Source: Smithella sp. UBA2180 (GTDB taxonomy: Bacteria; Desulfobacterota; Syntrophia; Syntrophales; Smithellaceae). Taken from it: a DNA stretch of 11,521 nucleotides. Below are positions 1 to 5,456 of the stretch, in pieces (positions within the stretch are counted from its first letter, which is position 1; every line of letters starts with the position of its first letter). Below the pieces are notes generated by a model. The model searched no databases and was not told the DNA's origin. It saw only the letters and a program-made list of their open reading frames with translations. The position numbers and the translations under genes are program-made. The DNA is taken from assembly GCA_002327415.1 (NCBI GenBank), contig DCVU01000002.1, forward strand, positions 1-11,521. The letters are read 5' to 3'.

Positions 1-144
1 ACAACAAAGTCGGAAGACCCTTTTATTTAAATACAAACCGCCGACGTAAAATTCGCCGCTAACCTTTACATCAACCGCAAAGGCTGATGCACTGAAAGCT
101 ATGATCAACCCCAGTGATAACAAAAGTAACCAAATTCTCTTCAT
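1..144 (-). CDS. N-terminus of a secreted, probably outer-membrane porin-like protein (partial)
   Basis: The first 48 codons of a gene that runs off the left edge. The start is ATG at 144-142, with a strong AGGAGG ribosome binding site at 155-150, 5 nt upstream. The product opens with a classical Sec signal peptide: MKR, then a hydrophobic stretch of about residues 4-17, then a signal-peptidase I site after AFSASAFA at about residue 23. The mature start, VDVKVSGEFYVGGLYLNK, alternates polar and aromatic residues like the first beta strand of outer-membrane porins of Deltaproteobacteria; that family likeness is from memory. The last visible residues (RVFRLCC) fit a beta barrel poorly, so a frameshift close to the edge is possible. 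A Pho-box-like direct repeat lies about 60-80 bp upstream, which would suit a phosphate-regulated porin, but that is inference. Confidence 0.6.
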   Translation of the reverse strand, partial: MKRIWLLLLSLGLIIAFSASAFAVDVKVSGEFYVGGLYLNKRVFRLCC

Positions 145-206
145 TTTTTCCTCCTAAATTAAAATTATTTTTTTTGCAATTGCGGCGTGAGATTTACATG
201 CTTTGT

Positions 207-224
207 GTTACATCTTGATGACAG
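207..224 (-). promoter_or_regulatory. Pho-box-like direct repeat upstream of the porin-like gene
   Basis: Read on the minus strand there is CTGTCAT (224-218), 4 nt, then ATGTAAC (213-207). This gives the 11-bp period and 7-4-7 layout of the PhoB box (consensus CTGTCAT repeats). The first heptamer is a perfect match and the second matches 4 of 7. Another TGTTAA sits 12 bp further upstream. A weak -10-like TAAATC follows at 196-191, at the spacing usual for Pho promoters. The site lies upstream of the porin-like gene and near a broken PhoB-type regulator gene. The match could be chance in AT-rich DNA. Confidence 0.35.
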
Positions 225-246
225 TGAGGTTAACATACGAAGATGA

Positions 247-366
247 TTGTTGCGGCGACATGCAGAACTTTACACCGAAGATTCGGGGGTAAATATTGAA
301 TGTCTTTTAAAGAAACGCGAAACCCTAATTGAAGCGATTAACCGGGTTTTACAGGCCAGAACGTAA
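247..366 (+). pseudogene. Short plus-strand coding remnant, C-terminal fragment of an unrecognised protein
   Basis: One plus-strand frame is open from just after the TGA at 244-246 to a TAA at 364-366, about 39 codons. The product is charged and helix-like, including HAELYTEDSGVN and then LLKKRETLIEAINRVLQ. It has no ATG and no ribosome binding site, so it looks like the tail of a larger gene whose 5' part is gone. The LL-K-RE-LIEAIN pattern resembles helical chaperone-like proteins such as the FlgN/FliT type, but the fragment is too short to assign. It ends one base before the stop of the broken response regulator on the other strand, so the two are convergent. It may also be a chance open frame. 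Confidence 0.3.
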
Positions 367-367
367 A

Positions 368-593
368 TTATTTCTTGTCGGCAAATTTATAACCGAAGCC
401 ACGGACTTTCAGAATGTGAACGGGATTTTCCATATCCTCTTCTATCTGCGACCGCAGGCGTCTGCGTTTTAACCGACTTTAGAGCGGCTTCGCCGTCATA
501 GGCCTTTGCCGTAGAAAATCCCTCCCTCTCCAGATTGTAAGAAAGTAGTTCCACAATATCCTGTTCGTCATCAACAATCAGAATTTTAGTCAT
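368..593 (-). pseudogene. OmpR/PhoB-type response regulator, internally deleted and frameshifted
   Basis: The 5' part (ATG at 593-591) encodes a clean receiver-domain N-terminus, MTKILIVDDEQDIVELLSYN and on through KAYDGEAALKSVKTQTP, with the acidic pair D8/D9. The frame then runs into unrelated residues and stops. From about position 465 to the TAA at 370-368 another frame gives RRRLRSQIEED, then NPVHILKVRGFGYKFADKK, which is the end of an OmpR-type winged-helix DNA-binding domain. Family members are about 225-235 residues; here only about 46 from the front and 31 from the end survive. The phosphoacceptor Asp, the switch residues, the conserved Lys and the recognition helix are gone. The junction lies around 445-470. 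The intact gene would have been a two-component transcription factor of the PhoB/PhoP type; the remnant cannot be functional. No strong ribosome binding site precedes the ATG. An assembly deletion is an alternative explanation. Confidence 0.8.
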
Positions 594-706
594 AAAAGTT
601 TATACCATCGGCAGGATGTTTTGAATGTTACATTTTTGGCGCAAACCCCTTTAACTTTTTATAAAAGGAATTTACAAAAATCTGGGACACGCAAGTGAAA
701 TGGAAA

Positions 707-967
707 TTAATCCGGTATTACTTTAAAAACTTCATCTCCGGGACGAACGCGGTCGGAGACTTTGATGCCGATAAAATCACCGGCAACAGCTTTGGGTACG
801 GATTTATTATCCACTTCCATAGATTCGATAACATCTATAAAATCAGTAGTGTGTCCGGAGAACTTGAGGCTGTCGCCAACACTTACCTCCCCTTCCGTTA
901 TCTTTACAGCGGCTACGGAAGGTTTCGTAAAATACTTCATTACTTCTCCAATTTTCTTCTCTGCCAT
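707..967 (-). CDS. Stand-alone EF-Tu domain-II-like protein
   Basis: An 86-residue protein, MAEKKIGEVMKYFTKPSVAA to VFKVIPD. It matches the small 'translation elongation factor-like' family found in anaerobic bacteria and archaea: a single beta barrel like domain II of EF-Tu, with no GTPase domain. Visible hallmarks are the KIGEV-x-x-YF opening, VAAVKITEGEVSVGDSLKF, GHTTDF near the middle, SMEVDNK, then GDFIGIKV and RVRPGDEVFKV. In the true elongation factors these last strands line the pocket that holds the aminoacyl end of tRNA; the role of the solo protein is not established. ATG at 967-965 is chosen because AGGAGG (980-975) lies 7 nt upstream; an in-frame TTG at 973 is too close to that site. 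The gene follows the ribosomal operon in the same direction but after a terminator, so it probably has its own promoter. Confidence 0.8.
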   Translation of the reverse strand: MAEKKIGEVMKYFTKPSVAAVKITEGEVSVGDSLKFSGHTTDFIDVIESMEVDNKSVPKAVAGDFIGIKVSDRVRPGDEVFKVIPD

Positions 968-1055
968 AACCAAACCTCCTTTAATTATAATGAGCCTTGA
1001 TTTTTACCCTAAAGGGCACTGCGCCGAAACGTAGTACGACGGAAAATCTTAGAGT

Positions 1056-1137
1056 GAATTATCCCGCCACCTTCAGGTGGCAGGGACGAACTTCGCTTTG
1101 CTCGTTCTACCACGGCGCTATGCGCCTGGTATAATTC
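1056..1137. repeat. Cloverleaf-like inverted-repeat element
   Basis: An outer 7-bp inverted repeat, GAATTAT (1056-1062) with ATAATTC (1131-1137), encloses three hairpins. Arm 1 pairs 1066-1072 with 1075-1081 (GCCACCT/AGGTGGC) and extends by two more pairs after a mismatch. Arm 2 is weak, GAAC 1088-1091 with GTTC 1104-1107 and a GC/GC inner pair. Arm 3 pairs ACCA 1109-1112 with TGGT 1127-1130 and GGCGC 1114-1118 with GCGCC 1122-1126, with one bulged C. It contains no gene. It is not a tRNA. It may be a dispersed palindromic element (REP/MITE-like) or a structured leader of the gene at 707-967. Confidence 0.6.
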
Positions 1138-1143
1138 GTCCAG

Positions 1144-1175
1144 CAAGCTTCAGTTCAATTTGCTTCTGAAGCTTG
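1144..1175. repeat. Perfect 10-bp inverted repeat
   Basis: CAAGCTTCAG at 1144-1153 and CTGAAGCTTG at 1166-1175 form a perfect 10-bp stem with a 12-nt loop. Neither strand has a T-run right after it, so it is not a standard terminator. It stands 6 bp from the cloverleaf-like element and may belong to it. On the minus strand it would fall in the leader of the EF-Tu domain-II-like gene. Confidence 0.65.
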
Positions 1176-1197
1176 GGTCTCATTATTAGTAAGTGTC

Positions 1198-1226
1198 ATT
1201 GTAAATTTTTTGGTGTGAAAAAACAA
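1198..1226 (-). promoter_or_regulatory. Candidate sigma-70 promoter for the EF-Tu domain-II-like gene
   Basis: On the minus strand, TTGTTT (1226-1221) and TACAAT (1203-1198) are separated by 17 bp. The -10 matches the consensus at 5 of 6 positions and the -35 at 3 of 6. It lies just past the operon terminator, where the next gene would need its own promoter. Transcription would begin near 1191 and give a leader of about 220 nt. The region is AT-rich, so a chance match cannot be excluded. Confidence 0.35.
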
Positions 1227-1230
1227 TAAT

Positions 1231-1260
1231 AAAAAAGGCAGGATAAAAACCCTGCCTTTT
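1231..1260 (-). terminator. Rho-independent terminator of the ribosomal operon
   Basis: Read on the minus strand, AAAAGGCAGG (1260-1251) pairs perfectly with CCTGCCTTTT (1242-1233) around an 8-nt loop. The 3' arm runs straight into a T-run, with more T-rich sequence after it. It starts 22 bp past the rplQ stop. The plus strand could also form a usable hairpin, but no plus-strand gene leads into it. Confidence 0.9.
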
Positions 1261-1282
1261 ATTTTACATATTGTTTGAATGG

Positions 1283-1699
1283 TTAAGCTGCTTTTTCCTT
1301 TGCTTTTCCTTTAGTTTTTGGTTTCGCTTTTTCCTTCTTTTTCTCATCAGGAATAAACTCTAAAATGGAAACAGGAGCGTTGTCACCAAATCGAAAACCG
1401 GCTTTGACAATTCTTGTGTATCCACCCGAACGATTACGATAGCGTTCGGTAAGTTCACCGAAAAGCTTTACGACCATATCTTTATCCCGCACAACAGCCA
1501 GAGCCTGACGACGTGCGTGCAGGCTGCCTTTTTTGCCTAAAGTGATCATCTTTTCCGCCACTTTTCTCAATTCTTTTGCCTTCGTGTCTGTCGTACGAAT
1601 CCGTTCATATTTTATAACGGAAGTTACCATATTACGAAGCATGGCTTCCTTATGGCTAGAAGACCTCCCTAGCTTACTACCCGTCTTACCATGATGCAT
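1283..1699 (-). CDS. rplQ: 50S ribosomal protein L17
   Basis: 138 residues. The opening MHHGKTGSKLGRSSSHKEAM and the following LRNMVTSVIKYERIRTTDTKAKELR are diagnostic of bacterial L17, which binds 23S rRNA near the exit side of the large subunit. After the conserved core (to about residue 117, ILEFIPDEKK) the protein carries a Lys/Ala-rich tail of roughly 20 residues ending KGKAKEKAA. The E. coli protein is 127 residues and lacks this composition. ATG is preceded by AAGGAAG 9 nt upstream. It is the last gene of the operon, 70 nt after rpoA, and is followed by the terminator. Confidence 0.97.
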   Translation of the reverse strand: MHHGKTGSKLGRSSSHKEAMLRNMVTSVIKYERIRTTDTKAKELRKVAEKMITLGKKGSLHARRQALAVVRDKDMVVKLFGELTERYRNRSGGYTRIVKAGFRFGDNAPVSILEFIPDEKKKEKAKPKTKGKAKEKAA

Positions 1700-1769
1700 C
1701 GCTAATATCTTCCTTTCTTAATTAAATTCTAAAATAAAATATTTACGCTATTTCTCTTCTGACTTTTTA

Positions 1770-2738
1770 CTATTCAGAATCAATATCCATCCCGAAATTA
1801 AGACCATATTCACTAAGAATATCTTTGATTTCGCTCAACGATTTACGCCCGAAATTCTTTGTCTTAAGCATTTCCGCTTCCGTCTTCTTCACCAACTCGC
1901 CAATAGTGTTAATTCCAGCGTTCTTCAAGCAGTTAGCTGACCGGACAGAAAGTTCTAAATCTTCTACTGAACGTAACAAGACCTTATTTGCGCCTTCCTG
2001 TTCATCTTCTTGCTCCGGTGGAAGTTCTTCCTCAATTTCTTCAAAGTTAATAAATACATCTAATTGTTGTTTCATTATTTTTGCGGAATAAGCTATGGCA
2101 TCTTCCGGCTTTACACTGCCATCAGTCCAAACTTCAAGCGTAAGCTTGTCATAATCGGCAACTTGACCGACTCGCGCATGAGAAACTATATAATTAACTT
2201 TTTTAATCGGTGAGAAAATAGCGTCAATGTTAATCGTTCCTTTAGGCTGGTCAGGTTCAAGTTCCTTCTTCGCCGGAAGATATCCTTTGCCCACGTTCAC
2301 CATAAGCTTTGCCTTAAAAGAACCACCAGATATAGTGGCAATATGATGATCGGGATTTAAAACTTCAACTACTCCATCAGTGATAATATCAGCGGCTGTA
2401 ACGTCTCCTGCACGAGCTACATTGATGCTCACTTCTTTTATGTCCGCTTGTCCTGCCAGCTTAAAGCGTACACCTTTTAAGTTCAGAATAATATCTGTTA
2501 TATCTTCTTTAACTCCTGGTAGAGTTGAAAATTCATGCAATACGCCTTCAATTTTCGCTGAAACAATAGCCGCGCCTTGAATAGAAGAAAGTAATACCCT
2601 TCTTAACACATTGCCCAATGTTATACCAAAACCACGTTCCAATGGCTGAATAGTAAACTCTCCATAGAAACGCGTATGTGTAGCTTCATCAACTTCAATA
2701 CGCCTGGGACGAATCAAACGTGACCAGTTCCTCTGCAT
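1770..2738 (-). CDS. rpoA: DNA-directed RNA polymerase subunit alpha
   Basis: 322 residues from MQRNWSRLIRPRRIEVD. The N-terminal domain (to about residue 230) drives dimerisation and beta/beta' assembly. It has the conserved TRFYGEFTIQPLERGFGITL and GNVLRRVLLSSIQGAA segments. An acidic linker (EEIEEELPPEQEDEQEG) leads to the C-terminal domain with SVEDLELSVRSANCLKNAGI, which includes the Arg that contacts UP elements and activators, and NFGRKSLSEIKDIL. An in-frame ATG four codons upstream (2750) would add MGLI; I prefer 2738 because homologues begin at MQRNW and a G-rich stretch sits at a better distance. The gene follows rpsD by 43 nt, the usual alpha-operon order. Confidence 0.97.
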   Translation of the reverse strand: MQRNWSRLIRPRRIEVDEATHTRFYGEFTIQPLERGFGITLGNVLRRVLLSSIQGAAIVSAKIEGVLHEFSTLPGVKEDITDIILNLKGVRFKLAGQADIKEVSINVARAGDVTAADIITDGVVEVLNPDHHIATISGGSFKAKLMVNVGKGYLPAKKELEPDQPKGTINIDAIFSPIKKVNYIVSHARVGQVADYDKLTLEVWTDGSVKPEDAIAYSAKIMKQQLDVFINFEEIEEELPPEQEDEQEGANKVLLRSVEDLELSVRSANCLKNAGINTIGELVKKTEAEMLKTKNFGRKSLSEIKDILSEYGLNFGMDIDSE

Positions 2739-2781
2739 AATTAACCCCATCCTTTAGCCGGTTTATAAAATAATTTATTTT

Positions 2782-3411
2782 TTACTTCGAATAAAGTTCT
2801 ACAACAAGTTGTTCCTGCACCGGCATTGTTAAATCTTCCCGTACCGGCAGTATTTTAACGGAGGCCTTGAAGTTATCTTTATCCAATTCCAGCCAATGAG
2901 GCACACCGCGTCTTGCTACAGTTTCAATTGCTCCTAATATTTTAGTAACTTTGCGGCTGCCTTCCTTAACGGAAACTCCATCACCTGCTTTAAGCAAATA
3001 CGATGGTATATTAACCGGTTTACCATTAACTAAAAAATGGCTATGACTAATTAATTGCCTTGCCTCTACTCTGGAAGTAGCAAATCCCATGCGGAAAATC
3101 ATATTGTCCATTCTTCTTTCCAGAAGGACAAGCAGATTTTCTCCTGTAATGCCCTTTTGCTGATCGGCCTTTTCAAAATAACCTCTGAACTGCTTTTCCA
3201 AAAGCCCATACATTCTTTTCAGCTTTTGCTTCTCTCGCAATTGAACACCATAATCAGAACGTTGTTTTTTATGTAACTGACCATGATCTCCCGGAACGTA
3301 ATCCCTTCTTTCGAAGGAGCATTTTTCCGAATAGCACCTGTCGCCTTTTAAAAAGAGTTTTAATCCTTCACGGCGACACAACCTACATGAGGAATCCGTA
3401 TATCTTGCCAA
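2782..3411 (-). CDS. rpsD: 30S ribosomal protein S4, zinc-binding form
   Basis: 209 residues, a primary 16S rRNA binder that nucleates 30S assembly; in enterobacteria it also represses the alpha operon. The N-terminus MARYTDSSCRLCRREG carries Cys at 9, 12, 26 and 31, the full zinc site of the 'C+' form. The S4 RNA-binding domain (about 95-155) includes RRMDNMIFRMGFATSRVEARQ and HSHFLVNGKPVNIPS, and the end is PVQEQLVVELYSK. The start codon is TTG at 3411-3409, with GGGAGG at 3422-3417 5 nt upstream. No ATG gives a family-like N-terminus, so the TTG start is well supported. Spacing to rpsK is 47 nt. Confidence 0.97.
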   Translation of the reverse strand: MARYTDSSCRLCRREGLKLFLKGDRCYSEKCSFERRDYVPGDHGQLHKKQRSDYGVQLREKQKLKRMYGLLEKQFRGYFEKADQQKGITGENLLVLLERRMDNMIFRMGFATSRVEARQLISHSHFLVNGKPVNIPSYLLKAGDGVSVKEGSRKVTKILGAIETVARRGVPHWLELDKDNFKASVKILPVREDLTMPVQEQLVVELYSK

Positions 3412-3458
3412 AAAAGCCTCCCTTGTTCTCCATTTATTATTCGTAATCTAATGTTCTG

Positions 3459-3851
3459 TTATACTCTGCGACGCTTTGGTGGTCTGCATCCGTTATGCGG
3501 AACAGGCGTTACATCACGAATCATAGTGATAGTAAGCCCGGCAAGCTGCAACGACCGCAATGCCGATTCTCTGCCGGCGCCAGGACCTTTTATATATACT
3601 TGCACCTTGCGCATCCCCTGCTCCTTGGCTTTACGCACAACATCTTCCGCAGCCATCTGTGCGGCAAAAGGGGTGCTTTTGCGCGAGCCCTTAAAACCCT
3701 GCAAGCCGGATGACGACCAAGCTATTACATTGCCGCTTAAATCAGTTATTGTTACAATTGTATTATTAAAAGTGGATTGAATATGTGCAATCCCTTCAGT
3801 AATATTTTTCTTTTCTTTCTTCTTGCCAGTTTTTCTGACTGCCTTAACCAT
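3459..3851 (-). CDS. rpsK: 30S ribosomal protein S11
   Basis: 130 residues. S11 lies on the platform of the small subunit near the mRNA exit. The core IAHIQSTFNNTIVTITD, GSRKSTPFAAQMAAEDV and KGPGAGRESALRSLQ are family hallmarks, and the end PHNGCRPPKRRRV is almost invariant in bacteria. The N-terminal segment before residue 18 is Lys-rich, as usual. ATG is preceded by GGAGGG a few bases upstream. It sits 26 nt after rpsM and 47 nt before rpsD, in standard alpha-operon order. Confidence 0.97.
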   Translation of the reverse strand: MVKAVRKTGKKKEKKNITEGIAHIQSTFNNTIVTITDLSGNVIAWSSSGLQGFKGSRKSTPFAAQMAAEDVVRKAKEQGMRKVQVYIKGPGAGRESALRSLQLAGLTITMIRDVTPVPHNGCRPPKRRRV

Positions 3852-3877
3852 TTTCCCTCCAGCTTAAGGATAACTTA

Positions 3878-4246
3878 TTACTTTTTCTTGCCTGCGATAG
3901 CCCGTCGCGGACCTTTTCTTGTGCGACTATTCGTATGAGTTCTCTGTCCCCTTACAGGAAGACCCTTGCGGTGTCGCAAACCACGGTAAGCGCCAATGTC
4001 CATCAAACGTTTAATAGACATGGACACCTCCCTGCGCAGATCGCCTTCAACTCTATGATCTTTATCAATTATATTTCTAATGGCTGATATTTCCGAATCG
4101 GCCAGATCATCCGTTTTTGTATCCGGACTGACTCCAGCATTTTTCAGGATTTGCCTTGATTTAGCCGGCCCAATGCCGTAAATATAAGTTAAAGCAACTT
4201 CCATTCTTTTACTTTTCGGTAAATCAACACCTGAAATTCGTGCCAC
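3878..4246 (-). CDS. rpsM: 30S ribosomal protein S13
   Basis: 122 residues. S13 is in the head of the small subunit and forms bridges to the large subunit. It opens MARISGVDLPKSKRMEVALT with the helix-hairpin-helix YIYGIGPAKSRQIL, and ends with RGQRTHTNSRTRKGPRR then AIAGKKK, the basic tail that reaches the decoding tRNAs. The start is GTG at 4246-4244 with AGGAGG about 6 nt upstream; no ATG would give the conserved N-terminus. It is 24 nt from rpmJ. Confidence 0.97.
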   Translation of the reverse strand: MARISGVDLPKSKRMEVALTYIYGIGPAKSRQILKNAGVSPDTKTDDLADSEISAIRNIIDKDHRVEGDLRREVSMSIKRLMDIGAYRGLRHRKGLPVRGQRTHTNSRTRKGPRRAIAGKKK

Positions 4247-4270
4247 CTATAACCTCCTGAATATTAAAAT

Positions 4271-4384
4271 CTAGCCCTGACGTTGTTTATGCTTAGGATT
4301 TTCACAAATTACTCGCAAAACTCCTTTGCGCTTGACAATCTTACACTTATCGCATATTTTTTTTACGGACGACCTTACTTTCAC
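4271..4384 (-). CDS. rpmJ: 50S ribosomal protein L36, zinc-binding form
   Basis: 37 residues, MKVRSSVKKICDKCKIVKRK then GVLRVICENPKHKQRQG, the full standard length of L36. The zinc ligands Cys11, Cys14, Cys27 and His32 are all present, so this is the 'C+' form. L36 stabilises 23S rRNA junctions near the factor-binding region. The start is GTG at 4384-4382, with AGGAG (4397-4393) 8 nt upstream; the stop is TAG at 4273-4271. It lies between infA and rpsM, the usual position. Confidence 0.96.
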   Translation of the reverse strand: MKVRSSVKKICDKCKIVKRKGVLRVICENPKHKQRQG

Positions 4385-4417
4385 GTTTTCAACTCCTTAT
4401 TCTCAGTAAAAAAAATT

Positions 4418-4636
4418 TTATTTCGTTCTGTAAGTAATTCGGCCTCGGGTTAAATCATAAGGTGACAGTTCTACTGTTACTTTATCCCCCGGAAGTATTT
4501 TGATGAAATGCATGCGCATTTTACCAGAAATATGGGCTAAAACCTTATGCCCATTTTCAAGCTCCACACGGAACATAGCATTGGGTAGCGGTTCAAGAAC
4601 CCGACCTTCTACTTCTATTGCTTCCTCTTTGGCCAT
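4418..4636 (-). CDS. infA: Translation initiation factor IF-1
   Basis: 72 residues, the exact usual length. IF-1 is a single OB-fold protein that occupies the A site during initiation. MAKEEAIEVEGRVLEPLPNA, MFRVELENGHKVLAHISGKM, RMHFIKILPGDKVTVELSPYD and LTRGRITYRTK follow the family almost residue for residue. The first residues (EEAIEVEGRV) vary in the usual way. ATG at 4636 lacks a strong ribosome binding site: only AAAG is adjacent, and an AGGAA lies about 15 nt upstream. A 58-nt gap separates it from map, one of the largest inside the operon. Confidence 0.97.
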   Translation of the reverse strand: MAKEEAIEVEGRVLEPLPNAMFRVELENGHKVLAHISGKMRMHFIKILPGDKVTVELSPYDLTRGRITYRTK

Positions 4637-4694
4637 ACTTTATTATCTATATTCCTGTTTAAAAACTCACAACCAAGTTCAATTAAGCATAAAT

Positions 4695-5444
4695 TTAATT
4701 CAATTTACTTAAAATATCTGGTCCGTTATCAGTAATTGCTATCGAGTGTTCAAAATGAGCCGATAAGCTTCCATCTTTTGTAACTACTGTCCAGCCGTCA
4801 GGTAATATTTGTACTTTATAGTTTCCTTCATTGACCATCGGCTCAATAGCCAAAATCATACCACTTTTCAATTCAATCCCGCGTCCTTTTTTCCCATAAT
4901 TGGGAATCTGCGGTTCTTCATGCAGGTTTTTACCTATTCCATGGCCGACAAAATCTCGCACTACTGAATAACCTGCGGCCTCCACCGTATCCTGTACTGC
5001 GGCAGATATATCACCCAATCTGTTACCAGCCCTGGCTTGCTCTATGCCCGCGTATAAACTCTGTTCGGTAACCAGCATAAGCCTTGAAGCTTTTTGGGTC
5101 ACCTTATCTAACGGCAATGTTATTGCTGCATCGCCGAAAAATCCCTGATAGCAAACTCCAAAGTCCAGTCCGACAATGTCGCCTTCTTCAAGTATCCTAT
5201 CTGAAGGCATGCCATGCACGACAACTTCATTTACCGATATACAAAGAGCGTAGGGATAACCATTGTAACCTTTAAACGCCGGCTTCGCGCCTCTTTTTTC
5301 TGCAACTTCCGTAGCGAATTTATCCAGGTCACTTGTTCTTACACCTGGTTTTACTTTCTCTCTGAGTTTATTTAAAACCTCGGCAACAATACGATTACTT
5401 TTTCTAGCCTTTTCAATTTCATCCGGAAGCTTCAAAATCACCAT
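4695..5444 (-). CDS. map: Methionine aminopeptidase, type I
   Basis: 249 residues. The enzyme removes the N-terminal Met from nascent proteins in the cytoplasm. The pita-bread fold residues are complete: His77 in VVVHGMPSD, metal ligands Asp94 (GLDFGV) and Asp105 (FFGDAA), His168 (FVGHGIGKNLHEEP), Glu201 (AIEPMVNEG) and Glu232 (HFEHSIAIT), with His175 also present. There is no N-terminal zinc-finger or SH3-binding extension, so it is the short type Ia form. ATG is preceded by GGAAG at 6 nt, and the gene starts 12 nt after the secY stop. adk, which often separates secY and map, is missing here. Confidence 0.97.
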   Translation of the reverse strand: MVILKLPDEIEKARKSNRIVAEVLNKLREKVKPGVRTSDLDKFATEVAEKRGAKPAFKGYNGYPYALCISVNEVVVHGMPSDRILEEGDIVGLDFGVCYQGFFGDAAITLPLDKVTQKASRLMLVTEQSLYAGIEQARAGNRLGDISAAVQDTVEAAGYSVVRDFVGHGIGKNLHEEPQIPNYGKKGRGIELKSGMILAIEPMVNEGNYKVQILPDGWTVVTKDGSLSAHFEHSIAITDNGPDILSKLN

Positions 5445-5456
5445 GATAATCTTCCG

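Noticed and set aside
984..989. Perfect TATAAT on the minus strand before the gene at 707-967
   Set aside because: It is only 3 bp from the ribosome binding site, so the transcript would start within that site, and no -35 lies at the right distance.
695..1034. Plus-strand open frames of about 100 and 90 codons
   Set aside because: They are antisense to the EF-Tu domain-II-like gene, lack ribosome binding sites and have no protein-family character.
1056..1137. tRNA gene, because of a 7-bp outer stem and three arms
   Set aside because: No T-loop or D-loop consensus, no plausible anticodon loop, a 3-nt loop in the last arm and bulges in the wrong places on both strands.
4637..4694. Internal promoter in the map-infA gap (TTGTGA followed by TAGATA-like sequence)
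   Set aside because: The gap is AT-rich, the -10 match is poor and the spacing is ambiguous.
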